Of a stretch of DNA of 64,000 bases, positions 14,601-26,100 are shown in pieces (within the stretch, counting starts at the first letter, position 1; each line of letters begins with the position of its first letter). The notes beneath the pieces were generated by a model. That model was not told where the DNA came from, made no database searches, and saw nothing but the letters and a program-made list of their open reading frames with translations. This DNA is from Cymodocea nodosa (Eukaryota > Streptophyta > Magnoliopsida > Alismatales > Cymodoceaceae). Position numbers and translations under genes: made by a program. The stretch spans positions 1,317,001-1,381,000 of the forward strand of contig CM072340.1 of assembly GCA_036874045.1 (NCBI GenBank), read 5' to 3'.

Positions 14601-17600
14601 TCAATGCCCTTTATCAACGACTTGTGCTTTGGGCATCTAAGGATTTTCACCTTGGTTTAATTGATGTGGAAATTGACTCTCAAGTTCTGTATAGGGCCAT
14701 TACGTATGGTGTATGCCCAACTACTATCAACAGGTTTGTATGACTCAATATCATTCCACTAATCAATCAAGTATAGAGCTTCTGACACACTTTCAGGGAG
14801 GGCAACAATCTTGCAGACCTTCTAGCAAAGTAAGGCCTTTATCACAAATGCAATGCTGAATATGGAAATGAGACTCATCTTCCTTTCTCATTTTGATCTC
14901 AGTTGCGAATGGATTCCCAAGGTTTTTTTAATTTTAGGTGATCTTTTGCTGATCTCCTCTAGTTCTAATTCCTGAGCACTTACAGTGAATTTTGCACTAT
15001 TCCCCTCTTTTTGTAGTCTCTTCATTTTTGTTTGGCCCCCACCCCATTAATTTATTGGGAACTTTATATAAAAAAAAAATACATGTCAGATAGGTGTTGG
15101 GACTCTTGGGACAAGTATGGTTGACCACTTATGGTAAAGTTAGCTTCCTCTATTGAAGGCGATTCACTTGATCAGCCTGTGTAGCCTATGGTTAAGATTT
15201 TACAAGTAAACTAAGATAGGTTCCTTCAATTGCAAGTCCATTAGTTTTCACATGTTGTGTCCTACGCTATTACTTCCCATGCTACTATATCAAGTAATAG
15301 TGTTATGTTTGTCATTTGAAATTATTCTTGGATTATAGACTCTACTTTTACCTGCATGTTATGTACACAGTCTATTTAGTCGCCAACTTTTCAAGCTATA
15401 ATCATTAGCCATTGCTAATGGTCCTAGTTGCATTGTATTTGATGGAGTAATTCATGCTTTTCGTATTACTCTTGAAAAAGTCTTTTATGTTTTTGAGTTT
15501 TCAGTCAATTTACCATCTATTAGTGCAATTACTTTGTTTCATAACTTTCTATTATTTTCATTGTGCTTTTTAGGATCTATAGATAAGGATGATTGATTTG
15601 GGCCATATACTTGCTGGCTTGAGATGAGATACCTTGAGGGCTTGTGACTGTGGTTTCTATTTTCGAGTGCTCATTTCTATGATACCATCATCTTGGTCAT
15701 TTCTTGCTTAATAGACTTAAGCAAGCTCTTCCTTAGAATTAGCAGTCATTTCATTGAGTCATGATAGTTGGGTAAGCACTATTGTGCTACATTCTAGTAT
15801 TTGTCTGTCTGGTAGTATGTGCTTGTTTGATTTAATTTATTGTGATGTGTGAGCTCTTTCTTGGATGTTGGCTATTCTAGAATATAAGTATTATATTGTG
15901 TTGATTATTCCCAAGGTGTCATAGGTTTTTTTATGAAAGAGTTCATGTCTTCAATGTAATCAAACAATTTTGAAATAATCAATCAATTTTTTGTTACACT
16001 AAAGATTCTTTGTATTGTTAATACATTGGAGTTCATGACTTGTAAATTTTTTGTACTTCTTTGGAAATCTTCATTAAACGACTGTGCACATACATCTCAT
16101 CTTACAAACTACATATATCTTGTTAATTGTATGTCATCTACATCTTTAGGTGACGAGGTTCTTCTTAATAGGCTTTGCCTGAATAAGTGTTATATGGTCA
16201 TAGACTCATATGTAACCGTGTTAACTCAAAAAAATGATTATTTTCTCTCTAATCAATGGTTGTAATCTCTCATCAGTGCAATCTAATCACAGCCATTCTC
16301 TCCTTTCATAATTTTAGAGTGGAGAAATGAAATTTTGAAGAAATCATGGTATTTCTTATTGGCTAGGATACGTCTCATATAGAAGAGTGCACATAATTGG
16401 CTAGATAGTGACCTAATCCACGGATAACATAAATATCTTTACAAAGATCCATTCGTTGCAATGCTTTTTTCTAATTCCAGGGTAGAATATTGTCTGGACC
16501 AGGTGTATAACACCATATCTAGTTAAAATGTGCTAAGTGCACAAATCCTATTTTTATGATTTAATGTCTGAATATGATTATTGGAGCCTAACGTTGGAAA
16601 ATGATGAATGTTTTGCAGATTTCATTGCTGGTCTCATTGTTGGATTTAGATTAGAAATGAATTCTTTGCAACATCTCCATCTTAATGTGTTAAGATATTG
16701 GTTAATAGGGAACTATGTGGCCCTAGATAATTGATGTAGAATAAATCCTAAAAAAAAAAATGATTATGAGGGAAAAATTTACCTTTCCTCTTAATAAAAG
16801 AGAGAGTTGATATCTAAAAATATCATTGTAACATTGTAGAAATTACTAACATCTTCAAAAAATAAAATAGTGATTTATCTTAATCCTACATCAAATATAT
16901 ACATCAATAATATCTCAAGTAAAATACTAATTCAATTTTGAACTCATGCATAAAGAAAATTTTCATGCCAATAACAATTTATTGAGAAAAAGTTTGTAGT
17001 AAATTAGAATAATGAGACAAATAATAAATCCTTTTCTTATCTCAAAAGCATGATTTCATTTCTTTCCCATTTTGAGTCTTATCCTTATTGTGAAAATCAC
17101 TATCATGTCGTCAAGAATAAAATAGTGGCATGCGATTTTCTTAATATTCCATAAAATGGTAATTAAGCATTAAATGAGACTATGAATCAAGCAAAAAACG
17201 TTAAATGGCCGTAATGGGGAATTCTTCCATTTAATGGTCATTTCAACAAAAATTGATTGTGTTGAAATCTGTTTAATCTATCATTTTTAACAATTTTAGA
17301 ATATTATTTTTTGTTAATCTTACAAATAAATACATCAAAAGGGAAAACTTCAACTCATAAAAATATATTCATGGAAATTAAAATTTAACATGGTAAATAA
17401 AAAAGAGAAAACCCAATTGAGTATTCTTGGATAGGAGAAAATGAATAATTTTACACGAAGTAAATACATGAAAAGGAAATATTAAATTAAATTCAATTAT
17501 GGTTATATGGAAATTGTCATACTACAAATTAATAATATAATTTTAAAAAATAATATGCACACACATTGGCATATGCGCGTAGGCCAAAAAAATCTTACAA

Positions 17601-18891
17601 ATTAGATATTAGATCCATTCTACGGTAGAAAAGTTTTCATCTGTTGGAAGGCATGCTGTACATATCAGGCCTTCAGTCTTTAAGCTCCTGATATACAAGT
17701 CTCTGTTAGAAAACTTGCATCGTACATTGGTTTCTTAAATTCCTTGTCATTGTTATGTGCTTCATTTTTTTTAGATGATGATAATGCATTTGCTTGGGTT
17801 TGTAGTTTGTACGATGATCAACTGTGTTATGCATTTTTCAGTTATTTTGTGGTACATTTTATGTGGTAAGTGACGAGTTCTGTTATGTATTTTTGAAAGG
17901 ATATGGTTGCCGATATTTTTATTATAATTATTTCTATCTATACTATTGACACAACCTAGTTTCTGGTATTCCAATGTTTACTTCTTGGTTCAAATATTAT
18001 TGAAACATAAAATCAGTAGGTGAAGTTGCCAACAGTGGCAAGAAATGATTTTTTCTCGACTCTTTTTAACATTAAAACAGGAAGGTGCAACTGATGAAGA
18101 CATCCGCCAACTTCCAAAATATAAATTCCGAAGAACAGGTGACTTCGAGAAACTTAATGGTGAGATATCAGGCCGTAGTAGTGGGAAGATTACGGAATGT
18201 GCCACTGATACACCAATTGAGTATGATCTATCTGCCGAAGATGCTGTAAGTTCACGATTTTCCTGCATTAGGTATTTGTTATTTTGATTTACAAGTATAA
18301 TCATACGCCTATCACCTGAAGCACTAGGAAAAATTTTCTGGTATAACACTTGATACCGGAGGGGGGAAAATCAACAAGTTATGCAATCGTACAATCATAT
18401 GACTATTAGTGATAGGTTGTAAATTCATCTGCCATGCGTCATTTGTTGTTGCTCTGAATCACCATTAGTTTTTAGAAATGTTCTGCCATGTATGAAAACT
18501 GGAAAATTTCTGCCATGTATGAAAACTGGAAAATTTCTGCCCTGTATGAAATGTTTAGCAAGATCTACCAAGCTTCTTAATCCTACCACACAGGCTTCAG
18601 TAACATCTGTGATGCATGATCTGCAATTTCCATTGCAAGGTTTTATTGACACCTCCCCCACCCTCTTTACTCTTTATAGAGTCTTCCATTTTGCTCTGAT
18701 GATCTTGACGCTTGTAGGAATGCTGCATCTGTCTTTCTGCTTATGATGACGGTGATGAACTACGCGAGCTGCCTTGCGATCACCACTTCCACGCCGGTTG
18801 CATAGATAAGTGGCTGTATATCAATGCCACCTGCCCTCTTTGCAAGTATAACATTTTAAATAATGGCACTCGGGGTAGAGGCGATGCATGA
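2602..18891 (+). CDS. Membrane-anchored RING-H2 E3 ubiquitin ligase (At4g11680/At1g12760-like family), 5 exons, 361 aa
   Basis: Likely an E3 ubiquitin-protein ligase embedded in an endomembrane. Coding exons: 2602-3095, 8397-8516, 8610-8742, 18081-18245, 18718-18891; splice phases 2, 2, 0, 0 agree and all introns are GT-AG. Residues 1-80 are charged and Gly/Arg-rich. Hydrophobic segments lie at about 83-104, 112-133, 175-193 and 204-245, the last with the family's Cys-rich CCCLPC stretch. The C-terminal RING-H2 is complete: C306, C309, C324, H326, H329, C332, C343, C346. The family hallmark [14 protein letters not shown] opens exon 2. The ATG at 2602 is the first in this open frame and gives the expected N-terminus. 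Intron 1 (5.3 kb) contains an antisense Ty3/gypsy element and intron 3 (9.3 kb) several element fragments. Family assignment is firm; substrates are unknown. Confidence 0.93.
3344..3683 (-). repeat. 3' LTR of the Ty3/gypsy element
   Basis: 340 bp, aligned by eye to 7922-8250 along its whole length with scattered substitutions and small indels (for example about 10 extra bases near 3597-3610). It lies beside the polypurine tract, which identifies it as the 3' LTR of an antisense element. Confidence 0.9.
3690..6900 (-). pseudogene. Degenerate pol of the Ty3/gypsy element (PR-RT-RH-IN-chromodomain-like)
   Basis: In order on the minus strand: an aspartic protease site DTGSSHNFI near 6886-6860; RT with [13 protein letters not shown] and the palm sequence [12 protein letters not shown] (6373-6053); the RT catalytic FFDDLL about 5905-5888; RNase H with NGIGAILMQ (5559-5314); an integrase HHCC zinc domain (4966-4770), then a core with DFINGLPKS and VVVDCLTKY and a second Asp (SDHDPLF) near 4550; a GPYKIV...HPIFHASQL region and a chromodomain-like tail ([17 protein letters not shown]) at 4060-3690. 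Several catalytic residues survive, but the frame is broken at least five times. Confidence 0.85.
7255..7900 (-). pseudogene. Degenerate gag of the Ty3/gypsy element
   Basis: The minus frame 7521-7255 encodes a retrotransposon-gag segment with the typical pattern: [12 protein letters not shown], then [17 protein letters not shown], then a YLGGL motif. A second frame (8087-7545) starts in the 5' LTR and covers the N-terminal gag region ([16 protein letters not shown]) before running out of frame. Stops separate the two, so no intact gag remains. Confidence 0.75.
7922..8250 (-). repeat. 5' LTR of the Ty3/gypsy element
   Basis: 329 bp, the partner of 3344-3683. The primer-binding-site-like sequence just left of it on the + strand marks it as the 5' LTR of the minus-strand element. 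Confidence 0.9.
8743..11270. other. Left part of RING intron 3: Helitron-like end and unassigned AT-rich DNA
   Basis: No exon of the RING gene falls here. A (CT)n-rich patch lies at 9385-9420 and a Helitron-like 3' terminus at 9584-9609. From 10260 to 10380 there are loosely repeated AATATTAGTGA-type words. An open stretch at 10801-11037 (78 aa) gives no recognisable protein and probably belongs to the decayed copia element that follows. Confidence 0.5.
9584..9609 (+). mobile_element. Helitron-like 3' terminus (hairpin plus CTAG)
   Basis: A perfect 5 bp stem CATGC-AAG-GCATG (9584-9596) is followed nine bases later by CTAG (9606-9609) and then T. This is the layout of a Helitron 3' end (short hairpin upstream of CTRR, inserted before T). 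The 5' TC terminus was not found, so the element's length is unknown. It is presumably short and non-autonomous, since no Rep/helicase coding sequence is nearby. Confidence 0.5.
11280..12596 (+). pseudogene. Degenerate Ty1/copia pol (RT and RNase H)
   Basis: With frameshifts, the + strand reads as copia RT and RNase H. Landmarks are [13 protein letters not shown] and a VRVLL-like segment (about 11440-11500), [30 protein letters not shown] (split here: [15 protein letters not shown] then [15 protein letters not shown]; 11720-11800), [19 protein letters not shown] (11928-11985), and the RNase H end with KIHCDN, an EIIFIVDN stretch and [10 protein letters not shown] (12350-12435). A GAAAGGAAG polypurine tract precedes the LTR at 12597. 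The RT active site is lost. This is a dead remnant inside RING intron 3. Confidence 0.8.
12597..12805 (+). repeat. Ty1/copia LTR with polypurine tract on the left and primer site on the right
   Basis: A TGTTAGAG...CAACA segment of 209 bp. GAAAGGAAG sits just left (3' LTR context) and TGGTATCTAAGC, a tRNA-Met-type primer site, just right (5' LTR context). Its last ~60 bp (TTAACTTAAAAAAAATAA...CTCTCTAATCAA) resemble 16205-16257, so a partial second copy lies there. One LTR thus serves as the end of one copia remnant and the start of another. Confidence 0.7.
13265..13340 (+). repeat. 40 bp tandem duplication
   Basis: AAGTGGTGTATTCCAAGCAT... ending in a T-run is present at 13265 and again at 13305, with a 40 bp period and only a few changes in the A/T-rich tail. 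It lies inside the copia remnant. Confidence 0.85.
14075..15079 (+). mobile_element. 5'-truncated LINE fragment with RNase H domain, inserted in the copia remnant
   Basis: The fragment starts in the tail of a plant LINE ORF2 ([20 protein letters not shown], 14183-14242, in a frame broken by stops). It continues as an RNase H domain at 14363-14743 with NTDGAA, SAEINAL and VEIDSQV, the Asp-Glu-Asp catalytic pattern. [12 protein letters not shown], the last RNase H motif, follows in the same frame after three stops (about 14795-14832). It ends in an A-run at 15070-15079. A TACATG word on both sides (14065-14070 and 15080-15085) may be a short target-site duplication. The left border is uncertain by about 30 bp. 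Confidence 0.7.
16258..18080. other. Right part of RING intron 3, unassigned
   Basis: AT-rich DNA with no recognisable exon until the acceptor at 18080. An open stretch at 16537-16734 (65 aa) reads as a possible copia gag trace ([20 protein letters not shown]) but is too short to assign. An A-run lies at 16750-16760. Confidence 0.45.
18481..18553 (+). repeat. 27 bp minisatellite in RING intron 4
   Basis: TTCTGCCATGTATGAAAACT... occurs at 18481 and 18508 as two identical 27 bp copies, with a third, degenerate partial copy from 18535. It lies in the 472 bp intron between RING exons 4 and 5. Confidence 0.9.
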
Positions 18892-20132
18892 TGGCAATGT
18901 AATAATGGTTACGAGCTTTCCCTAACGAGACAGACTTTGCTTTCATGATGTTAATGTTGATGTTGATGTTGGGAATGCATTTTCTGAGCGCTGTAAATTT
19001 ACTTTCTTGTCAGTGTTTTTGATATTTCGTCATACGCATGAAAATAGTATTTATTTTTAATGGTAATTGGTGTTATATTAAAGTCTTGAACTTTAATAAT
19101 TTTTACCATACAATATGACCATTACAGTTAAATAGATGCATTTGTTATTCATATTTATTTATAATTATATCAATTTTATTTTATTTTCATGGGTTTCCAA
19201 ATGATGCTTTCCAAGATGACCCATAACTATTATTTTCATGGGTTTGGGTCTTCGTTTAGAGTTGCAAGTCTAGATTTGGATTCTACCTGTTGGCACCCTT
19301 ATAAGAAGTTAGCGGAGGGTACTGAAAGAAAGTAGAATGGAAAATTTAAGTGTATCTTGTATTTTTTTTTTGAAAGAGCGTAGGGGATGTATGACTTATA
19401 TGAGAGTCGTTAACCTGTTGAACCAACTCTCAATATTCACCATTCCTAGGACATGCAAAATTACCATTGCTTCCACCTCTCAAGGTTCTGGTCAATAATC
19501 CATATGATCTCGCATGACCTCACCATTCATCCGTTGCTACCACGGTAATTGCGCCAGTTTTAACAAACCACTTAGAGGGGGAGGGGGGCACCATTTCAAT
19601 TCTTAGTCTTGACATTGTTATTCATTCTGTAAGTTTAATTCTTAAAGAAATTCGGCTTCCTCGAAAATTTGGTCTACACCTGCATGTTCATGTTGGAACA
19701 CGTATTTGCATTACTCTATTTATGTTTTTCGCTTTTAAAATTTTACATTATTTTTGTCTCTTTTAAAATTTAAAGATTTAAAAGAAATATGAAATCGATG
19801 TATCGGTATATCGAAATTGTATAAAAATTAATATATTATTTTTATACATAATATAAAAATAATATATTAATTTTTACATAGAATATAGTATTAAAATTTT
19901 CTGACATGGTTACAGAAATAAAATAACAAAATTGATATGTCACCAAACGAAATCTGAAACCATCTCGAATAGACGGATTCGGGTAGCAAACCCGTCAACC
20001 CGGCCCAATTTCCGATATAATACGATTTTCCAACCGCTACCAAACTGTTTCCCCCCACCCCGCCCGTACGCCGTTGGAAGCGCACCGGAGCAATCGAGAT
20101 TGAAGAATTGGTTTGGTACTTCCGAGCTCTCA
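18892..20132. other. Intergenic region between the RING gene and the mut-7-like gene
   Basis: It holds the 3' UTR of the RING gene (no single poly(A) site can be chosen) and the promoter and 5' leader of the mut-7-like gene. From 19740 to 19920 it is very AT-rich. GATATAATAC at about 20014-20023 is a TATA-like word 110 bp before the start codon. I see no other gene. Confidence 0.5.
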
Positions 20133-23100
20133 ATGGAATCGCCGCCGAAACTCCCGGTGAAGACCCATGTTATATCCTCCACAACCTCCCCCGAATTCAC
20201 GTTCATGCTGACCTTCCTCCGCCGGTCGTCCGTCATTGCGCTCGACGCAGAGTGGAAGCCCGTCCGAAGGCAGCGTGACGACGATACCGTGACAGAGAAC
20301 TCCTCCGCTTCCTCCTCTTCTTCCTCCTTGAAGGAGTTTCCTACCGTCACCGTTCTCCAGATCGCTTGTAGGTGTCGGTACGAGATGCGGGATCTGTCAA
20401 GGAAAACGGAGGTGTGCGTCTTTGTAGTGGATTTGATGGCGGTGCCGGCTGTGGCCATCTGGGAGTCGTTGAGGGAGGTGTTCGTATCGCCGGATGTGAT
20501 AAAGCTGGGATTTAGGTTGAAGCAGGATCTTATTTTCCTCTCGTCAACATTTGCTTCACAAGGATGCCACCCTGGATTCAGCGAAGTAAGAAATCTTCTT
20601 GTTAGCAGTTGAGAGTTGTTTGAAGTTGTCCTTTTCCAAAAAACAGTTACCTGCTTTATAGACAAAGCTTTCTTCCGAATCGAATAGTTGCAAAGCGTGA
20701 CAATCATATGGTTTGAGATTTATCATGGCGTGAATCACATGCGCGTTTATTTAAATTTGAGGCATCTTGTACTGTTGCAACTAGTGGTTATGGATGCTGA
20801 TTCCAACTTGTACCAAGTTTAGACTAGATGGGAAATCATGAATTTTGATAGGAAGTTGTGTGGACAACTTAGTAGCATGCGTTTGTATATTTGCTATATG
20901 TCAAAAATTATCTCAGGTGGAAATGCTTTGATGCTTTACTGATATGCCTTCAACATTGTTTTGCGTTGCTCCATTTGATATTGTCTTTTTGGAGATGTAT
21001 ATAAAAGGACTTGAGGGTCGACCATGCCATCACAATAAGGTGTGATGATAACTAACGTTTCTCTCCTCTCTCCTCTCTTTCTGTAAAAAGCCTAGGTTTT
21101 GTTGTCATGTGAAAATAAAGAAAGGTGGAAGATCTTATTAAGACTATTAGCAGACCTCTATAAATGGAGGTTACATAGTCAGGCATGTTACAAGAAATCC
21201 ATTGTGAGAGTATTATCCACTGTTAAGATACAATAACTCTAAGGGGGGATTTGTGCTGATTGTAATCTCCAGAAAGGAATGTTTGGAAAGAGATTTCTGA
21301 TGCCATACCCATCTGTGGCAACTAGAATCTAGGGAAAGGAATTTTTTTCTTTCCCTCCTATAAAAACCCATCGATTCCCTCCTATAACAAGAATATAGTA
21401 AGGAAAATCAAAATGAATATTCGTGTGCGTTGGCATATGTTAGCTAAAAAAGGGTAAATCTAGTGCACAAGTCTCCTACCGATGTAACGACCAGAGAATG
21501 ATAAAGAGATTGTTTCCTAGTTTTGACCTCCAAATCATAATGTATGCATATGCTAGTGTCTAAAAAGACTGTAGGCTTGTTGACAACAAAACGAAATGGA
21601 ACTGTACAGTCTCTGAAATGTCTGTGTTACAGGATTTGGATGGAGAATTCTTCTTTCTGAAGGAGATTGGTTGACCTTTATTCACAGTTTATATCCCTTT
21701 CTTGATGCATTAGTGCATGTCTCATATGCCATATACAGTACAAATGTCTAAATCACTTACAATTAAAAGTTAATTCCTGATCACTTCCTATGCAATGTGA
21801 TACCTGCACAGCTGGCTAATTAAATGGAACTTGTTGAAACAAGATTACTCAAGGTGCTTGATTTATTAGCATTTATTCAACTAAACCATAAAAATGGTAA
21901 GAATAACATTGTTCAATTAAACGTTCTCTTGCTGCCATTGTTAAGTTTTAACTTCAATTTTTTTTTTATGGTGGTTCAGAGGCTGAAATTTCATACTTCA
22001 AATTTAACAGGTGGTTCCATTTCTTGATATAACAAGTATATATTATCATTTACAAACCAAACAGTCGGTGAAAAAGATTCCAAAGGAAACCAAAAGTTTA
22101 GCCACAATCTGCAAAGAGGTCCTTGGTGTTACACTTTCAAAGGTTAGTTTCTTCTCCTTTTCTTTTATAGCTTGATTGCACAATCTTTTCTATTTATTTT
22201 GTTTCAATTAATTTAGTGCAATTTTAATGTGAATTTATTTTCTTCAGTGTCTTTATTCTAGTTTCCTGGTCCTCTTTTTAACCAATACTAAGTCAAATCA
22301 TACTTTTGGTTGTGATGATTCAGTTCTTGCTATAATTTTCCATTTTCTAATACAACAGCAGCAGCTCTTTCCCATAGGTGCGCTATGTGAGATCCTGAGG
22401 TTGGTTAACATGAATCCATTCTCTCTGTTTACTATAATTTTGTGATTTTGGATATGAAATTAAATGCATTGTCACACAGGCTTTTTTCCCAACATGAGAC
22501 AAGATTCATTTGCCCCTTTTCCTCTGGTCTCTTAATTTGAAATTTTCATGCTTGCAAACATGTTCTACTGAATGCATGATTATGTTTTTTCCCCTCTTAT
22601 CACCTAGAGAATTTCTCAATTCACCATAATTCTTCAAAAGAGTAATCAATAAAAAGTTTTCTGATAATAGTTATTAGTAAAAAGTTATAAAGCAAAATCT
22701 TATGTGAAAATTTCTTGTCAAGGGCCAAACTCTTAGTATCTGTTAAGAATAGCCAGGAATTTTAAGTCAATATCATGCTAAAATATGTATACTTAGCTTA
22801 AAATCAATTAGTATGATTGTGTGGGGTGACCAGTTGGATCGGCTCCCAACCACATAGTTTTAGTTCTGTCAAGTTCTCTATACAGAATTCTGATTGGACT
22901 GGACCCTAATGTGAACATTCTGAGTTCTTGAGTCAAGCACATGTCATTTGCTGGCACAATTGATGTGTCTCACTAACTGCCCTTTATTCACACTTGCTTG
23001 ACTTGAAGTTGATAGCTTGGTTGGACTGTCTGTCTTTTCTGTACAGTGGGAATCATTGTTTTCTTTAGGAGAATATTTTGCAAGGGACAATCAGATTAAC

Positions 23101-26100
23101 TGGTTCAAATGCTCCTATGAGAGTTAGGCACTTGCTAAGAGGGAAGCTATCCATACTATTTGGTTACCACATTGAGTTGGTGCTGATGATAGCTAATCAT
23201 TTGAATACCTAACTAGAGTAAATGTTTTGCCTAAATTGACTCCACATAACTGATGGGGATTCATTGATCCCATACTACCCTCACCTATCATTGATGGATA
23301 TATCACAATAAATACGACGTTATAGGAACACTATATGAATCTAAATTTGATTTACTTCCATCAAACACTCATTTGAAGATATATTACTATATCCATGTAC
23401 AACAAAGGATGTGGCGGTAATTTCATAGGCCTAGCCTGGTAGCCCTAGCTTAACTCGACCCATTCCTCCACCCATCTCTCCCTCCTAGACTATTTCCATG
23501 CATAGCAAGGGATATGGTGGTAATTTCATAGGTTCAACCTAATAGGCCTAGCCCAACTCGACTTATCCCTCCACCTATTTCTCTCTCCTAGACTATCTCC
23601 ACGCACAATGAGGGATGTGATAATAATTTCGTAGGCATAGTTCGACAACTCTAGCCTAACTGGACCCACCCCCTCACCTATCTCTCCCTTTTAGACTATT
23701 TTCATGTATAGCGAGAGACGCAACAGTAATTTTGCAAGCCTAGCCTGATAGCTTTGGCCCAACTTGACTCATTCCCTTGCTTATCTCTTCCTATTTGGCT
23801 TGCTTGACATGAAAGAGACATAGATTTCTTGAATTTTGCTTCACTCATTAGTTTGTAATGGCTTTAATGTAGACTTTGAGTCATCATTGTTGGTTGTGGC
23901 AATCCCATAGCAAATTAGGTCATTAGCTTAAAAGAAGAGGGCTACTAGGATTGGGCCTACGAAATTACTATCACTTCCCTTGTTGTACATGGAGATAGTT
24001 TGAAAGAGAGAGATAGTGGGGGATGGATTAAGTTGGGCCAAAGTTATTCGGTTGAGCTTGCGAAATTACCGTTATATCCTTTGCTGTGCGTGGAGATAGT
24101 TTGAAAGGAAGAGATAGGTAAGAGGATAGGTTGAGTTAGGCTAGGGTTGTCAATCTAGACTTATGAAATTATCATCACGTACTTCACTGTGTGTAAAGAT
24201 AGTTTAGGAGGGAGAGATGAGTAGGTGGATAGGTCGAGTTGGGTTGGGGTTGCTAGACTGAGCCTACTAAGCTGGACCTGTGAAATTATCATCTCTTCAC
24301 CCATTTATCCCTCCTAAACTATCTTCATGCACACTGAGAGACATGACGGTAATTTCACAAGCCCAACCCAACAGCTTTGACCCATCTTCCCCCCCATCTC
24401 TCTCTCTCAAATTATTTCCACGCACAACAAGGGATATGATTGTAATTTCGAAAGCCTAGCCTAGCAACCCTGACCTAACTCAACCCATCCTTCCATCTCT
24501 TGTTTAAGCCTGCAAAATTACTTGTTATGTGTGGAGATAGTTTGGGAGAGAGAAATGGGTGGGAGGATGGGTCGAGTTAGGTCAAGGTTATCGAGTTAGA
24601 CTTGCAAAATTACTGTCACGTTCTTTGTTGTGCGTTGTGATAGTTTTGGATAGTAATTTTGTAAGTCTAGCTTAGCAACTTCGACCCAACTCAACTCATC
24701 CCCCCACCCATCTCTTGTTGTACGTGAAGATAGTTTGGGAGGAAGAGATGAGTTGAGTTGAGTTGGGTCGGGGTTGCCAAAGCTGAACCTGTGAAATTAC
24801 CGCTATGTTCACACATGGAAATAGTTTGGGAGGAAGAAATGAGTGAGAGGATAGGTTAAGTTGGGTCAGGACTATCGAGTTAGCCTGCAAAATTACTATC
24901 ACATCTTTTGCTATGTGTGAAGATAGTTTGGGAGGGAGAGATGAGTGAAAGAATGGGTTGAGTTAGGTTGGGGTTGTCAAGCTGGGCCTACAAAATTATC
25001 ATTACATCCCTCACTGTGCATGAAGATAGTTTGAGAGAGAGAGATAGGTGGGAGGATGGGTCGAGGCTGTCAAGTTAAGCTTGTGAAATTATTGTCACAT
25101 CTTTCGCTGTACATAGAGATAATTTGAGAGGGAGAGATGGGTGGGGGGATGGGTCGAATTAGGTCGTGGCTGAGCCTATGAAATTACCTTCACGTCTCTC
25201 GCTGTGTGTGGAGATAGTTTAAGAGAGAGATGATTGGGAGGATGAGTCGAGTTAAGCTAAGGTTGGGTCTATGAAATTACTGTCACGTCTCTCACTATGC
25301 GTAGAGATTGGTGGGGGATGAGTCGAGTTGGGTTGGGACTGTCAAGCTAGACCTACGAAATTAACTCTATGTCCCTCGTTGTATGTAGAGATAGTTTGGG
25401 AGAGAGAGATGAATGAGGGGATGGGTCAAGTTAGGTTGAATTGTCAAATTGAGCTTGCAAAATTGCCATCATATCTCTTGCTATGCATGGAGATAGTTTA
25501 AGAGGGAGAGATAAGTAGAGGGATGGGCCTACAAAATTACCATCATGTCTTTCATTGTGTATGGAGGCTCAGCCTGACAATTCTAACTCAACTCAATTAA
25601 TCCCCCCACCTATCTCTTGCTATCGGGCCCAACTTGACTCATCCTCCCACCTATCTCTCTCTCTCAAACTATTTCCACACATAACGAGAGACGTAGAGGT
25701 AATTTCGTAGGTTCAGTTCATAACCCTGACCTAATTCAACCCATTCCTCTATCTATCTCTCCCTCTCAAACTATCTCTATGCATAGTGAAAGACATGACA
25801 ATAATTTCACAGACTTAGCTTGACAACCTCGACCCATCCTCCCACTCATCTCTCTCTCTTAAACTATCTCCATGTATAATGAAGGACGTGACGATAATTT
25901 CGTAGGCTTAGCTTGGCAACCCTGATCCATTCCTACACTCATCTCTTCCTCTTAAACTATCTTCACACATAATGAGGGACGTGACGGTAATTTTGTAGGT
26001 TAGCTCAATAGTCCTGACCTAACTCGACCCATCCTCTTACCTATTTCTTCCTCCCAAACTATTTTCATGCATAACAATGAACATAGTGGTAATTTTGCAG

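Larger units (their letters stand above)
12806..16257 (+). mobile_element. Degenerate Ty1/copia element (gag, protease, integrase; RT missing)
   Basis: After the primer site come a gag-like region (13400-14060: a KPFV-type motif as IYQPFVFDN, then [16 protein letters not shown]) and a decayed zinc knuckle CNHCSRTNY near 14042. After an interrupting LINE fragment, protease/pre-integrase and integrase traces follow (IIDSTFTC near 15335, LGH-like near 15690, FDLIYCDV near 15828, EYKYYIVLI near 15880). The frame ends in integrase and is followed by LTR-like sequence at 16205-16257, so RT and RNase H appear deleted. Stops are frequent. Confidence 0.65.

Noticed and set aside
19940..20707. 255-codon minus-strand ORF over mut-7 exon 1
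   Set aside because: It is the antisense shadow of a GC-rich exon with DEDDy motifs on the + strand and has no recognisable domain.
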